Notes: generated from the sequence alone by a model not told the origin. Shown: positions 16,228 through 28,354, counted from the first letter of the stretch. The stretch: 64,000 nt of DNA from Protaetiibacter sp. SSC-01 (GCF_014483895.1 NZ_CP059987.1:1984001-2048000), one strand, 5' to 3'. A program made the numbers and translations.

Positions 16228-18951
16228 TCAGCCGAGCACGCCCGAGGCGAGAGCCACGACGAGGAGGGTGACGACCACGACCGCCATGCCGGCGGCCGCG
16301 ATGATGAGGGCGGTGAGGGCGCGGTTTCCGCGCTTCGGCTTGATGGTGCCGATGATCTCACGCGAGGACGTGTGCGAGCTGACCGCACGGATGGCGCGCA
16401 CCGGCTGCGAGTCGGTCGACGCGACCTGCGCGTCGCCCGGGTCGAGCAGGTTGTCGAGGTCCGACTCGTCGAGCTGCGCGGGCAGCGCGCCCGTCGAGGC
16501 GAGGCTCGCGGGGAGCGAGATGGACCCCGTCACGAGCACGTCTCCCGTGCTCCTGATGGGACCCGTGATGAGGTCGCCGTTCGGCACCTCAGGAAGCACG
16601 AGCGCGTTCGCGGTCGCCGACGAGACGCCCACGCTGCGCGAGATGGCGCCCGTGTCGGGCTGGGAGTCGTCCTCCCACTCGGCCTGACGCGACCAGTGGT
16701 TGCGGGGGCGCTCCCCCGGCACGGGCTGGGGCTGCGCCTGCTCGGGCTGCGGCTGATCGGGCTGCGGCTGCTCGGGCCGCGGCTGCTGCTGTGCGTCGGG
16801 CTGGCCCTCAGGCTGAGCCTCGGGCACGGCGCCCGACGGCAGGATGACGGCGTCGTCCGTCGGCGACGGCGTCGGCATACCGGGCGTGAGGCCCCACAGC
16901 GGCGGCGCCGAGGTGACGGGCGACGCGGATGCGGCAGGCGGCCACACGGGCGACTCCGACGCGGATGCGGCAGGCGGCCACACGGGCGACTCCGACGCGG
17001 TCGGCGGCCACGCGGGCGATTCGGATGCGGCGGGCGGCCACACGGGGGACGCGGACGCCGTGGGCGCCTGCTCCTCGACCTGCGGCTCCTCGACCTGCGG
17101 CTTCTCGGCCGGCTGCTGGTCGGCGGGCGCGGGCTCCTGCACCTCGGCCGGCGGCAGCTCGACGGGAGCCGCCGACGCGGACGACGACGGCACCGGCTGC
17201 CAGGTGTTCGGCTCCGGGAGGTACGGCTCGGGCACGTAGGGCTCGGCCGCGGACTGCTCGTGCTGCACGGCGGGCTGAGGCGCGGCCGACGGGCGGTCGT
17301 CCGCATCCGGCACGACCGGGAGCGAGCCGCTCTGGGCGCGGAAGAGTGCCTGCAGGCTCGCGATGGCATCCGTCTGCGGCTCGGCCGGCTCGATGAGCGG
17401 CGGAGGCGTGGGCTGCGACGACGACGCCTCGGGCTGCTCGTCGGCGGCCTCGTTCGCGGGCTGCTCGTTCCACGTGTGCTCGGCCTCGGCCGGAGTCTCG
17501 GGCTCGGCCGGACCCGCGAGCAGGTCATCGAACGACTGCGGCGCGGCGGGCTCCTGGCCGTAGGCAGGCGCGGTGGAGGCGCTGTACGCGGGAGGGGTCG
17601 ATCCGCCGAAGATGGGCGGCGTCGAGGCACCGTAGACCGGCGGGGCCGACGCCTCGGCGGGCGGCACGGGTGCCGCCGACCCTGTCGACGACTGCTCGGG
17701 GTACACGGGGGCGGTGGAGCCCCCGTAGGCGGGAGCCGCGGAGCCGCCGTAGGCGGGCGGGGTCGACGCGCCGTGGGCGGGCGGGGTCGAGCCCTGCTGC
17801 TCGGGCGTGTGCTGCTCGGAACTCTCCTGCGAGGTGGCCGGCGCGGCGGACGCCTCGGCACGCTCCTGCGCCTCGCGCAGCGCGCGCAGCTCACGGCGGC
17901 TCATCGTGCCCTCGAACCCGGCGACCGGGCCGGCAGTGGGCCACGCAGGCGCCGCCGTCCCTCTCGTCCCGCTCTCCGCGGGCGCGGCGTCGGCGGGCAC
18001 GGCGCCGTCGGGCGCAGCGCCCTCGGGCGCAGCGTCAGCGGGGGCTGCGTCAGCGGGGGCTGCGTCAGCGGGGGCCGCGTCAGCGGGGGCCGCGTAGGCG
18101 GGCCCGGCCGACGCACCGTACGCAGGAGGCGTCGAAACAGCGTATGCGGGGCCCGCGGAAGCACCGTAGGCCGGCGGCGTGGATCCCCCGTCGACCGGCG
18201 GCTCGGATTCCCCGTGGACCGGCGGCGTGGAACCGTGCACGGGCGGCGTCGACCCATACGCAGGCGGCGTCGAGGCGAACACGGGCGGAGTCGAACCGTA
18301 GACCGGTGCGGCCGAGTCGCGGCCGGCATCCGCAGAGCCGTAAGCGGGACCGGCAGAGCCGTAGGTCGGGCCGGCAGAGCCGTAGGTCGGACCGGCAGAG
18401 CCGTAGGCCGGGCCGGCAGAACCGTAGGCGGGACCGGCAGAGCCGCCGTACTGCGGCGGGGCCGACGACGCATCCGGCACCTGGCCCGCGCTCGGCGGGA
18501 GGGGCGTGTCGTCGCGGTTCTGGGTCTGGTAGTCGAGGTCGGCGGGCTCGGCGGATGCGGGCGGCCGCCCGAGACGCGCCGCACGACGGCCCTCCGGGCT
18601 GTAATCGCGGTAGCGGTAGCCCGACGGCTGCTCCTGCTCGCCCGAGGCGGGGGCCGCATCCGCGTCGTCCGCTGCGACGGGTGGAGTGGTCGCCCACGAG
18701 GGCGCGACGGGCGCGTCGTACTGAGGCAGCGGCGCGCGCTCCTGCGTCACGTAGCTGAGCGGCTCGGGCGGCGCACTCGTCGGCCGCTGCTCGCCGCCGC
18801 CGTCCTGCGCTGCACCGTCTTGCGCGGCGCCGTCCTGGCCGGCGTCGCCACCGGTCGCGTCAGACTCAGCGGCCTCCGCGGCGCGAGCGGCAGCGGCCTC
18901 GCGCTCCCGGATCTCGCGGCGCGAAAGCGGCTGATCCTGGTAGGTCGTCAT
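16228..18951 (-). CDS. Tail-anchored Pro/Ala/Gly-rich repeat protein of unknown function
   Basis: A 907-residue, mostly disordered protein. It opens with a basic amphipathic motif [17 protein letters not shown], and a second [17 protein letters not shown] occurs near residue 360. Between and after these are three kinds of repeats: Y-G units ([14 protein letters not shown]), AAPAD units, and [10 protein letters not shown] decamers. Only the last ~120 residues look ordered ([20 protein letters not shown]), followed by one membrane helix at the very C-terminus ([20 protein letters not shown]) with almost nothing after it. It is thus a likely tail-anchored protein facing the cytoplasm. The ATG overlaps the nadD stop as ATGA. 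No function is known to me. Confidence 0.8.
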   Translation of the reverse strand: MTTYQDQPLSRREIREREAAAARAAEAAESDATGGDAGQDGAAQDGAAQDGGGEQRPTSAPPEPLSYVTQERAPLPQYDAPVAPSWATTPPVAADDADAAPASGEQEQPSGYRYRDYSPEGRRAARLGRPPASAEPADLDYQTQNRDDTPLPPSAGQVPDASSAPPQYGGSAGPAYGSAGPAYGSAGPTYGSAGPTYGSAGPAYGSADAGRDSAAPVYGSTPPVFASTPPAYGSTPPVHGSTPPVHGESEPPVDGGSTPPAYGASAGPAYAVSTPPAYGASAGPAYAAPADAAPADAAPADAAPADAAPEGAAPDGAVPADAAPAESGTRGTAAPAWPTAGPVAGFEGTMSRRELRALREAQERAEASAAPATSQESSEQHTPEQQGSTPPAHGASTPPAYGGSAAPAYGGSTAPVYPEQSSTGSAAPVPPAEASAPPVYGASTPPIFGGSTPPAYSASTAPAYGQEPAAPQSFDDLLAGPAEPETPAEAEHTWNEQPANEAADEQPEASSSQPTPPPLIEPAEPQTDAIASLQALFRAQSGSLPVVPDADDRPSAAPQPAVQHEQSAAEPYVPEPYLPEPNTWQPVPSSSASAAPVELPPAEVQEPAPADQQPAEKPQVEEPQVEEQAPTASASPVWPPAASESPAWPPTASESPVWPPAASASESPVWPPAASASPVTSAPPLWGLTPGMPTPSPTDDAVILPSGAVPEAQPEGQPDAQQQPRPEQPQPDQPQPEQAQPQPVPGERPRNHWSRQAEWEDDSQPDTGAISRSVGVSSATANALVLPEVPNGDLITGPIRSTGDVLVTGSISLPASLASTGALPAQLDESDLDNLLDPGDAQVASTDSQPVRAIRAVSSHTSSREIIGTIKPKRGNRALTALIIAAAGMAVVVVTLLVVALASGVLG

Positions 18952-19550
18952 GTCGTACTCCGATAGAGGTGGTGCTTGGAGATGTACTGCACAACACCAT
19001 CGGGGACCAAGTACCACACCGGGAATCCCCGGCCCACTCGCTCACGGCACTCCGTCGAGGAGATCGCCAGGGCGGGCACTTCCAACGAGCTTACGCCAGC
19101 CTCAGGCAATCCGCGAATGTCGAGGGCGTGCCCTGGCCGTGAAACTGCTACGAAATGAGCGAGCTCCCACAGCTCCTCCACGTCCTTCCACTGCAAGATC
19201 TGCGCCACCGCATCCGCGCCCGAGATGAAGAACAGCTCGGCATCCGGACGCTGCTCCCGCAGGTCTCGGAGGGTGTCGATCGTGTAGGTGGGGCCGTCGC
19301 GGTCGATGTCGACACGACTGACCGTGAACCGCGGGTTCGACGCCGTCGCGATGACGGTCATGAGGTACCGGTGCTCGGCCGGGCTCACGTCGGACTTCAT
19401 CCACGGCTGGCCGGTCGGCACGAAGACGACCTCGTCGAGATCGAGGGTCTGCTGCACCTCGCTCGCAGCCACGAGGTGGCCGTGGTGGATGGGGTCGAAG
19501 GTTCCGCCCATGACGCCGATTCGCGGTCGGCGCGCGGCTCCTTCGCTCAC
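18948..19550 (-). CDS. nadD: Nicotinate-nucleotide adenylyltransferase
   Basis: A 200-residue NaMN adenylyltransferase of NAD synthesis: it joins nicotinate mononucleotide and ATP to form deamido-NAD. The nucleotidyltransferase motif [15 protein letters not shown] is at residues ~15-29, and the C-terminal [10 protein letters not shown] matches the ISSTxIR signature. Substrate-binding segments PWMKSDV and [20 protein letters not shown] are also typical. GTG start at 19550; the stop overlaps the start of the repeat protein gene by 4 bp. The order nadD then rsfS on one strand is common in bacteria. Confidence 0.96.
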   Translation of the reverse strand: MSEGAARRPRIGVMGGTFDPIHHGHLVAASEVQQTLDLDEVVFVPTGQPWMKSDVSPAEHRYLMTVIATASNPRFTVSRVDIDRDGPTYTIDTLRDLREQRPDAELFFISGADAVAQILQWKDVEELWELAHFVAVSRPGHALDIRGLPEAGVSSLEVPALAISSTECRERVGRGFPVWYLVPDGVVQYISKHHLYRSTT

Positions 19551-19559
19551 AGCGCGAGC

Positions 19560-19760
19560 TTAGTGGTGGCCGCCGCCGTGACCGTGAGCGGCGTCGTGCT
19601 CGGCGACCTTGTCGGCGTGGCGGTTGGCGACGTCGCGGTAGCTGTACGTGACGAACCCGAGCACGATGAAGACGATGGCGGCGACGAGGGCGAACACCCA
19701 CGGCGGGGCGATCATCGGGGCGAGCTCTTCGTGGGCCTCGACCAGGAGCGTGCTGAGCAT
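19560..19760 (-). CDS. Small single-span membrane protein with His-rich tail
   Basis: A 66-residue protein with one hydrophobic helix (WVFALVAAIVFIVLGFVTYS) and a hydrophilic C-terminus ending HGHGGGHH. The helix is preceded by LLVEAHEELAPMIAPP. It lies 10 bp upstream of nadD and downstream of proA on the same strand, so it is part of that transcription unit. The histidine-rich end could bind metal ions; that is speculation. I do not recognise a named family. Confidence 0.7.
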   Translation of the reverse strand: MLSTLLVEAHEELAPMIAPPWVFALVAAIVFIVLGFVTYSYRDVANRHADKVAEHDAAHGHGGGHH

Positions 19761-19788
19761 GGGGTCGATTCTAGCCGGATGCGCGGCC

Positions 19789-21045
19789 TCAGCCCCGCAC
19801 CTGGCCCTCGCCGCGCACGATCCACTTCGTGCTCGTCAGCTCGGGCAGGCCCATGGGACCGCGCGCGTGCAGCTTCTGCGTCGAGATGCCGACCTCGGCG
19901 CCGAAGCCGAACTCGCCGCCGTCGGTGAAGCGCGTGGAGGCGTTGACCATGACGACGGCCGAGTCGACCTCCGCGAGGAAGCGGTTCGCGGTGGCCATGT
20001 CGTTCGTCACGATCGACTCGGTGTGGTGCGTCGAGTAGGTGCGGATGTGCTCGAGCGCCTCGTCGAGGTCGTCGACGACCTTCACGGACAGGTCGAGGCT
20101 CATGTGCTCCGTCGACCAGTCGTCGTCGGTGACGGGCACGGCATCCGGGTACAGCTCGCGCGTGCGGTCGTCGCCGTGGATCGTGACGCCGTTGTCGGCG
20201 AGCGCCTTCAGCACGGGCGGCAGGAGGCGCTCGGCGGCACCCGTCTCGACGAGGAGCGTCTCGAGGGCGTTGCACACGCTCGGGCGCTGAACCTTCGAGT
20301 TGACGGCGATCTCGGTCGCCATCGCCTCGTCGGCGGTCTTGTCGAGGAAGAGGTGCACGACGCCCGCACCCGTCTCGATGACGGGCACCTTAGACTCGCG
20401 CACCACCGTGTCGATGAGGTTCGCCGAGCCGCGCGGGATCAGCACGTCGACGAGGCCGCGCGCCTGCATGAGCTGCGTCGCGCCCTCGCGACCGAACTCG
20501 TCGATCGTCTGCACGGCATCCGCGGGGAGGCCGACGGATGCGAGCGCGCCCTGGATGAGCTCGACGAGCACGCGGTTCGTGTTCTCGGCTGCGCTGCCGC
20601 CGCGAAGCACGACGGCGTTGCCCGACTTGAGCGCGAGCGCGGCGATGTCGATCGTGACGTTGGGGCGCGCCTCGTAGATGGCGCCGACGACGCCGAACGG
20701 CACGCGCACCTGGGTGAGCTGGAGGCCGTTGGGGAGCGTGGAGCCGCGCAGCACGGTGCCGACGGGGTCGGGCAGAGCGATGATGTCACGCGTCGCGGCG
20801 GCGAGGCCCGCGAGGCGGCTCTCGTCGAGGCGCAGGCGGTCTTGCAGTCCCTGCGACATGTCGTTCTCGCGACCGTTCGCGAGGTCGAGCTCGTTCGCGG
20901 GCAGGATGCGGGCGGCGCCCTCCTCGACGGCGCGCGCGATGGCCTCGAGGCCCGCGTTCTTCTGCGACGTCGACGCCTGCGCGAGGGCGATGGATGCGGT
21001 GCGTGCTGCGGTGAGCTTGTCGTCGAGTGCGGCTGTGGCGACCAT
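19789..21045 (-). CDS. proA: Glutamate-5-semialdehyde dehydrogenase (gamma-glutamyl phosphate reductase)
   Basis: A 418-residue enzyme of proline synthesis that reduces gamma-glutamyl phosphate with NADPH. The catalytic cysteine is Cys258 in KVQRPSVCNALETLLV. Other family signatures are VGAIYEARPNVTIDIAALAL, KSGNAVVLRGGSAAENTN and, near the end, GFGAEVGISTQKLHARGPMG. Length is normal. It lies on the same strand as proB but is separated from it by a 334 bp gap with an unusual inverted-repeat element, so the two may not be tightly co-transcribed. Confidence 0.97.
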   Translation of the reverse strand: MVATAALDDKLTAARTASIALAQASTSQKNAGLEAIARAVEEGAARILPANELDLANGRENDMSQGLQDRLRLDESRLAGLAAATRDIIALPDPVGTVLRGSTLPNGLQLTQVRVPFGVVGAIYEARPNVTIDIAALALKSGNAVVLRGGSAAENTNRVLVELIQGALASVGLPADAVQTIDEFGREGATQLMQARGLVDVLIPRGSANLIDTVVRESKVPVIETGAGVVHLFLDKTADEAMATEIAVNSKVQRPSVCNALETLLVETGAAERLLPPVLKALADNGVTIHGDDRTRELYPDAVPVTDDDWSTEHMSLDLSVKVVDDLDEALEHIRTYSTHHTESIVTNDMATANRFLAEVDSAVVMVNASTRFTDGGEFGFGAEVGISTQKLHARGPMGLPELTSTKWIVRGEGQVRG

Positions 21046-21072
21046 GCCGCGAGTCTATCGATCGCTCGTTCG

Positions 21073-21364
21073 GCCAAACGCTGCAGCGCTTGCCAGCCCG
21101 CGGCAGGCATTTCTGTAGCGCGTGGTGCATCGCTGTAGCGGACGGCGCATCCCCGCCGGCGGCGTCGCGCGCGCTTCTGTGTGGCGCGGCTCGCGATGAG
21201 CGCTCACGGCGCCGCGCAGTTTGCTGGTGCCCCACGCGGCGGAGTCGGCGCCCCCTGCGGCCTCGCTGGCGCCCCGTCACACGGCTCAGCGCCTCCCGCT
21301 ACACCGTTTGGCCCCGGGCGCCCGTCATCTCGAGCGCCCGGGGGCAACCGCTATAGCGTTTGGC
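21073..21364. repeat. ~290-bp element with 22-bp imperfect terminal inverted repeats (between proB and proA)
   Basis: This gap holds no gene. Its left end is GCCAAACGCTGCAGCGCTTG CC (21073-21094) and its right end, read on the other strand, is GCCAAACGCTATAGCGGTTG CC (21343-21364): 19 of 22 positions agree. Two of the three differences keep the inner palindrome CGCTNNAGCG intact. A third relative, GCCAAACGGTGTAGCG, lies at about 21299-21314 on the minus strand. Between this and the right end is a strong hairpin (GCGCCCGGG pairing with CCCGGGCGC, 21314-21341). CTGTAGCG occurs twice more near 21113 and 21133. It has no ORF of its own and looks like a small non-autonomous mobile element or structured repeat. 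Confidence 0.6.
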
Positions 21365-21379
21365 ACCGTACCGGGCGGG

Positions 21380-24085
<2,706 letters not shown>

Positions 24086-24100
24086 GTCTGCAGCCCCTGC

Positions 24101-24409
24101 TTACTTGATGCCGGTGATCTTGACGCGGGTGAGCTCCGAGCGGTGGCCCTGGCGCTTCTTGTACCCGGTCTTGTTCTTGAACTTCTGGATGACGATCTTC
24201 TTGCCGCGCTCGTGGCCGATGACCTCGGCGGTCACCTTGACCTTGGCGAGGGCCTTCTCGTCGTGCGTGATCGTGTCACCGTCGACGAAGAGAACGGGGG
24301 TGAGCTCGATCTTGCCGCCCTGGTCGGCCTTGACGCGGTCGAGCACGACGACCGTGCCCACCTCGACCTTCTCCTGCCGGCCACCGGCGCGCACAACTGC
24401 GTAAACCAC
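24101..24409 (-). CDS. rplU: 50S ribosomal protein L21
   Basis: A 102-residue bL21 that binds 23S rRNA. Signature sequences are [37 protein letters not shown] and the C-terminal [20 protein letters not shown], followed by [10 protein letters not shown]. It is the first gene of the rplU-rpmA unit, preceded by a ~100 nt leader with promoter-like hexamers. GTG start at 24409. Confidence 0.98.
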   Translation of the reverse strand: MVYAVVRAGGRQEKVEVGTVVVLDRVKADQGGKIELTPVLFVDGDTITHDEKALAKVKVTAEVIGHERGKKIVIQKFKNKTGYKKRQGHRSELTRVKITGIK

Positions 24410-24517
24410 GTGAGTTCCTTACGTATGGATGGAAGTCTGTCGCGTCACCGAGTCGGGAGGACGCGGAAAGCGCGGGGTATCGAATGCGGGCTAGAAACCC
24501 GCAGACACCAAGGGTCA

Positions 24518-24546
24518 AGAATACCCGACGACGGGTGATCCGGCAA
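24518..24546 (-). promoter_or_regulatory. Putative promoter of rplU-rpmA
   Basis: On the minus strand TTGCCG (24541-24546) and TATTCT (24518-24523) are spaced 17 bp, close to the vegetative sigma consensus. A TTGACC hexamer lies just downstream, giving a possible second -35. The leader from here to the GTG is about 100 nt and includes a GCGGG/CCCGC hairpin. A specific L21 autoregulatory element was not recognised. Confidence 0.55.
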
Positions 24547-24552
24547 ACGCGG

Positions 24553-25041
24553 TCAGAGGCGGGCGCCGCGGGCGATAACCCATTGCGCGAGCACGACCAG
24601 CATCACGAGTGGCGCGAGCGCGAGCGTCGCACCCCATACGCCCGCAAAGGGCGAGATCGGCAGCGCACCGTAGTCGGCGAGGCGGAGGCCCGAGGCGATG
24701 ATCTGATAGCCGAAGGTGGCGATCGCCGACACGACGACGCCTGCGAAAGCCGCCGCAAGACCTCGCGCGAGCACGAGCAGCAGGCGAGCGCCGGCATCCG
24801 CGGGCCACAGCCACAGCAGCAGGAACACGCCGAGCGCATGCGGCACGACGTTGAAGAGCAGGGAATTCCCGGCGTACACGAGGTAGTAGCCGGAGTCGGT
24901 GGCACCCTGAACGACGGCGTCGACGAGCACGAGGAGGATCTCGAGCACCGCGATCGCGGCGACGACAGCCGCGACAACGAGCGCGGCACGTGGGTTCCGT
25001 GCGGCGGTGGTGGTGGTGGCGACGGGACTCTGTGATGTCAT
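24553..25041 (-). CDS. Four-helix integral membrane protein of unknown function
   Basis: A 162-residue protein with four predicted membrane helices: AALVVAAVVAAIAVLEILLV, NVVPHALGVFLLLWLW, GLAAAFAGVVVSAIATFGYQ and a C-terminal WGATLALAPLVMLVVLAQW. The N-terminus is short and Thr-rich, and polar residues are few. It has no motif I recognise. It is transcribed towards rplU, ending about 10 bp before the rplU promoter. The gene at 25106 on the other strand is divergent, 64 bp away. Confidence 0.7.
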   Translation of the reverse strand: MTSQSPVATTTTAARNPRAALVVAAVVAAIAVLEILLVLVDAVVQGATDSGYYLVYAGNSLLFNVVPHALGVFLLLWLWPADAGARLLLVLARGLAAAFAGVVVSAIATFGYQIIASGLRLADYGALPISPFAGVWGATLALAPLVMLVVLAQWVIARGARL

Positions 25042-25105
25042 CGCACGCTCCTAAGATCGCGACGAGGCGGTTGCCTCAGCCTAGGCCGGAACGGAGGGAA
25101 TCTCG

Positions 25106-25381
25106 ATGATTCTCATCGACGAGGCGATCTGGCCGAACCACGGCACCGTGTGGGGGCACCTCGTCTCGGACACCTCGCTCGACGAGCTGCACGCCTTCGC
25201 GCGTCGCGCCGGCATCCCGGAGCGCGGCTTCGACAACGACCACTACGACTACCCGATCGAGCGCCGCGAGGCCCTCATCGCGCTCGGCGCAGAGCCCGTC
25301 ACCGCGCGCGAGCTGCTGCGCCGGCTGCAGGCCGCCGGTCTGCGGGTTCGTCAGCGCGACAAGGGCCCCAAGGGGGTCTGA
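25106..25381 (+). CDS. DUF4031 domain protein
   Basis: A 91-residue protein matching DUF4031, a small actinobacterial family of unknown function. The signature is WGHLVSDTSLDELHAFARRA, then the conserved GFDNDHYDYPIERREALIALGA with its acidic and aromatic pairs (DHYDYP). The ATG at 25106 follows a GGAGGGA site. It is divergent from the four-helix membrane protein and convergent with the RNase E gene. Confidence 0.85.
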   Translation: MILIDEAIWPNHGTVWGHLVSDTSLDELHAFARRAGIPERGFDNDHYDYPIERREALIALGAEPVTARELLRRLQAAGLRVRQRDKGPKGV

Positions 25382-25460
25382 CCTCCTCACGGGTCCCGAG
25401 TGCGCGAAACAGCCCCAGGGCGCACTCCTGCCACTCCGGCAACGCGGACTCCTCGAGATG

Positions 25461-25531
25461 GGAACCCGGGGTCCTTGAGACAGGAACCCGAAACGGGAAA
25501 CCGGGCCCCCTGAGTAGGGAGCCCGGGTTCC
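25461..25531 (-). terminator. Terminator region of rne with GAACCCG repeats
   Basis: About 20 bp after the rne stop on the minus strand, GGAACCCGGGC pairs with GCCCGGTTTCC (25496-25531, one mismatch) around a loop of about 14 bases. Two further GGAACCC-type arms lie at 25461-25474 and 25483-25495, so several alternative hairpins are possible. No T-run follows, so ending could depend on structure or on Rho. Confidence 0.55.
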
Positions 25532-25551
25532 GGTCGTGTTGGAGGAGCGGC

Positions 25552-28020
25552 TCAGCTCGCGGCGTCGGGCGAACCCGCGGCCGACGACGCACGACGCGAG
25601 CGACGCGAACGTCCCTGCCCCGGCTTCTTCGGCTCCGGGAGCGCGTCGAGCACCGAGCCGAGCACGGCATCCGGGTCGACGACGGGGCGCGGCTGCTCGG
25701 TGCGCACCGGCTCGATCGGGATGTCGAGGATCTCGACGGGCGCCGCCGCGACGGCCTCGGCGACCTTCTCGGCCGGCAGCACGATGGGCGTCGTGTCGGT
25801 CGGCTGGTCGTCGTGGTGCACCGTCTTCGCCGCGATCTTCGCGAGCGCGTTCTTGACGTCATCGGTGATCTCGTGCGTGCCGGTCGTCTTGGGAGCGGAT
25901 GCGGGCGCCGCCCCTCCCCCGTTGCCGCCGCCGTTGCCGCCGCGGCCGCGACGACCGCGACCCGACGACGACGACGACTGCTCGTTCTGCTGACCGCCGC
26001 GGTGCTTGAACACCGGGTCGTGGTGCACGATGAGGCCGCGACCGGCGCACACGTCGCACGTCTCGCTGAACGACTCGAGCAGCCCGAGGCCGAGCTTCTT
26101 GCGCGTCATCTGCACGAGACCGAGCGAGGTGACCTCGGCCACCTGGTGCTTCGTGCGGTCGCGAGAGAGGCACTCGACGAGGCGACGCAGCACGAGGTCG
26201 CGGTTCGACTCGAGCACCATGTCGATGAAGTCGACGACGATGATGCCGCCGATGTCGCGCAGCCGCAGCTGGCGCACGATCTCCTCGGCGGCCTCGAGGT
26301 TGTTCTTGGTGACGGTCTCCTCGAGGTTGCCGCCCGAACCCACGAACTTGCCCGTGTTGACGTCGACGACGGTCATCGCCTCGGTGCGGTCGATGATGAG
26401 CGACCCACCCGAGGGCAGCCACACCTTGCGCTCGAGGGCCTTCTCGATCTGCTCGGTGATGCGGTACTTGTCGAAGCTGTCGACCTCGTCGGCGTAGCGC
26501 TCGACGCGGTCGAGCAGGTCGGGGGCGACCGCCGAGAGGTACTTCTCGATCGTCGCCTGCGCGTCGTCGCCCGCGATGATGAGCTTCTGGAAGTCCTCGT
26601 TGAAGACGTCACGCACGATCTTGAGCAGGAGGTCGGGCTCCGAGTGCAGGAGCGCCGGGGCCTGCTGCGTCTCGACCGCGCGCTCGATCTCGGCCCACTG
26701 GGCGGTGAGACGCTGCACGTCGAGCGTCAGCTGCTCCTCGGTGGCGCCCTCCGCGGCGGTGCGCACGATGACGCCCGCGTCATCCGGCAGCACCTCCTTG
26801 AGGATCTTCTTGAGGCGCGCGCGCTCGGTGTCGGGCAGCTTGCGGCTGATGCCGTTCATCGAACCGCCGGGCACGTACACGAGGTAGCGGCCGGGCAGGC
26901 TCACCTGGCTCGTGAGTCGGGCGCCCTTGTGGCCGACCGGGTCTTTCGTGACCTGCACGAGCACGCGGTCGCCGGGCTTGAGCGCGAGCTCGATGCGGCG
27001 GGGCTGGTTCTTGGCGTCGCCCTCCTGGTTGGCCGCGGCGGCCTCCCAGTCGACCTCGCCCGAGTAGAGCACGGCGTTGCGGCCGCGGCCGATGTCGACG
27101 AACGCCGCCTCCATGCTCGGCAGCACGTTCTGCACGCGGCCGAGGTAGACGTTGCCGATGAGGCTCGCATCCTGCGCCCGCGCGACGTAGTGCTCGACGA
27201 GCACGCCGTCCTCGAGCACGCCGATCTGGATGCGGCCGAACTTCGAGCGCACGACCATGACGCGGTCGACCGACTCGCGGCGCGCGAGGAACTCGGCCTC
27301 GGTGATGACGGGACGGCGGCGACCGGCGTCGCGGCCGTCGCGGCGGCGCTGCTTCTTCGCCTCGAGACGCGTCGATCCCTTGACCTTCTGGGGCTCGGTG
27401 ATGGGCTCCGGCTGCTTGCGCGGCTGACGCACCTTCGTGACGGCGTTCGGGGCGTCGTCGCCCTCACGCGGCGCCTCGCCCGAGCGGCGGCGGTTGCGGC
27501 GGCGCGACGCACCCCCGGATGCCTCCTCATCGTCGGGCACGACCGGCGCGACGCCCACGGGCGGGGGCGGCGGCGCCTGGAAGATGAGGTCGAACGGCGA
27601 GAGCGGCGTCGGCACGACGGGCGCCTGCTGCTCGGGCTCGGCTGCAGCCTCGGGAGCTGCGGCGGCCTCGGGCTCGGTCGCGGCGGCCTCGGATGCGGCG
27701 GCCTCGGATGCGGCGGGCTCGGATGCGGCGGGCTCGGATGTCGCAGGCTCGGATGCTGCGGGCGCCTCGGCCTCGGCGGCGGGTCCGTCGGCGTCGGCAG
27801 CCGGAGCGTCGGCGGCGGGAGCCCCAGCGGCGGGAGCCTCGACAGCCGGACCCTCGGCGGCAGGCGCCTCGGCATCCGTCTTCTTGCGGCCGCGACCGCG
27901 ACCGAAGCGCTTGGGCTTCTCCGTCTTCTCCGTCTTCTCTGCCTTCTCGGCAGAGCCGGCCTCCGCGGGCGCGGGCTCTGAGTTCCCGGTAGGAACCTCG
28001 GGTACGTCGTTCTCCACCAT
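25552..28020 (-). CDS. rne: Ribonuclease E/G family endoribonuclease
   Basis: An 822-residue actinobacterial RNase E/G. The long N-terminal ~270 residues are disordered and rich in Ala, Glu and Pro (AASEPAASEAAASEAAATEP-like). The catalytic core then follows: S1-like domain (IGNVYLGRVQNVLPSMEAAF), the DNase I-like region GGIIVVDFIDMV and the catalytic acid region TVVDVNTGKFVGSG. The Zn-link is present as CDVCAGRGL. The C-terminal part holds a basic RGRRGRGGNGGGN tract that could bind RNA. Placing the disordered part before the core differs from E. coli. The ATG at 28020 has a GAGGAGC site. Confidence 0.93.
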   Translation of the reverse strand: MVENDVPEVPTGNSEPAPAEAGSAEKAEKTEKTEKPKRFGRGRGRKKTDAEAPAAEGPAVEAPAAGAPAADAPAADADGPAAEAEAPAASEPATSEPAASEPAASEAAASEAAATEPEAAAAPEAAAEPEQQAPVVPTPLSPFDLIFQAPPPPPVGVAPVVPDDEEASGGASRRRNRRRSGEAPREGDDAPNAVTKVRQPRKQPEPITEPQKVKGSTRLEAKKQRRRDGRDAGRRRPVITEAEFLARRESVDRVMVVRSKFGRIQIGVLEDGVLVEHYVARAQDASLIGNVYLGRVQNVLPSMEAAFVDIGRGRNAVLYSGEVDWEAAAANQEGDAKNQPRRIELALKPGDRVLVQVTKDPVGHKGARLTSQVSLPGRYLVYVPGGSMNGISRKLPDTERARLKKILKEVLPDDAGVIVRTAAEGATEEQLTLDVQRLTAQWAEIERAVETQQAPALLHSEPDLLLKIVRDVFNEDFQKLIIAGDDAQATIEKYLSAVAPDLLDRVERYADEVDSFDKYRITEQIEKALERKVWLPSGGSLIIDRTEAMTVVDVNTGKFVGSGGNLEETVTKNNLEAAEEIVRQLRLRDIGGIIVVDFIDMVLESNRDLVLRRLVECLSRDRTKHQVAEVTSLGLVQMTRKKLGLGLLESFSETCDVCAGRGLIVHHDPVFKHRGGQQNEQSSSSSGRGRRGRGGNGGGNGGGAAPASAPKTTGTHEITDDVKNALAKIAAKTVHHDDQPTDTTPIVLPAEKVAEAVAAAPVEILDIPIEPVRTEQPRPVVDPDAVLGSVLDALPEPKKPGQGRSRRSRRASSAAGSPDAAS

Positions 28021-28354
28021 CTCTGGTGCTCCTCATCCGGGGAGGCCGCGCCGGCCCCGGGTACTCTCGTGCCTCTCACGCGCTCGGCGGGAGGCGAATC
28101 CTTCATCGGTCCCGCGACCCGCACCTCGCTGAGCGTCGGTGGGTCGCGTGCGCCCTCTCACAGCGCCGGCACTGTCACTGCCGCCGGAACTGGCTATCCG
28201 TCGTCGATGTCTTCCCGCGCGGCGGGAGCATCCGTTGGCCCGGTGATGCCCGGTCAAGCTCTGTTGGTCGGCCCGCTGGGGGCGACTGCGACGATTATCG
28301 CACGTCGATGCCGTTCACGGCATTTCCTTATGCACGGCGTGGCAGGATCGGCTC
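28021..28354. promoter_or_regulatory. Divergent intergenic region upstream of rne and the VKOR gene
   Basis: This 334 bp gap holds no convincing ORF. For rne it contains an extended -10-like TGCGATAAT on the minus strand (GATAAT at 28294-28299), which would give a 5' leader of about 265 nt. Just upstream lies the palindrome ATGCCGTTCACGGCAT (28309-28324). RNase E genes in other bacteria have long self-regulatory leaders, so the leader length is notable. The VKOR ATG at 28355 has an AGGAT site. Confidence 0.4.

Noticed and set aside
16189-18966. Long plus-strand reading frame opposite the Pro/Ala-rich protein
   Set aside because: It is a repeat-rich mirror frame; the minus-strand gene has a start coupled to nadD, a C-terminal membrane helix and sensible repeats, while this frame has no family signature.
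24410-24520. Ribosomal protein L21 leader autoregulatory RNA
   Set aside because: The leader has only a short GCGGG/CCCGC hairpin, with no match I could recognise to known L21 leaders.
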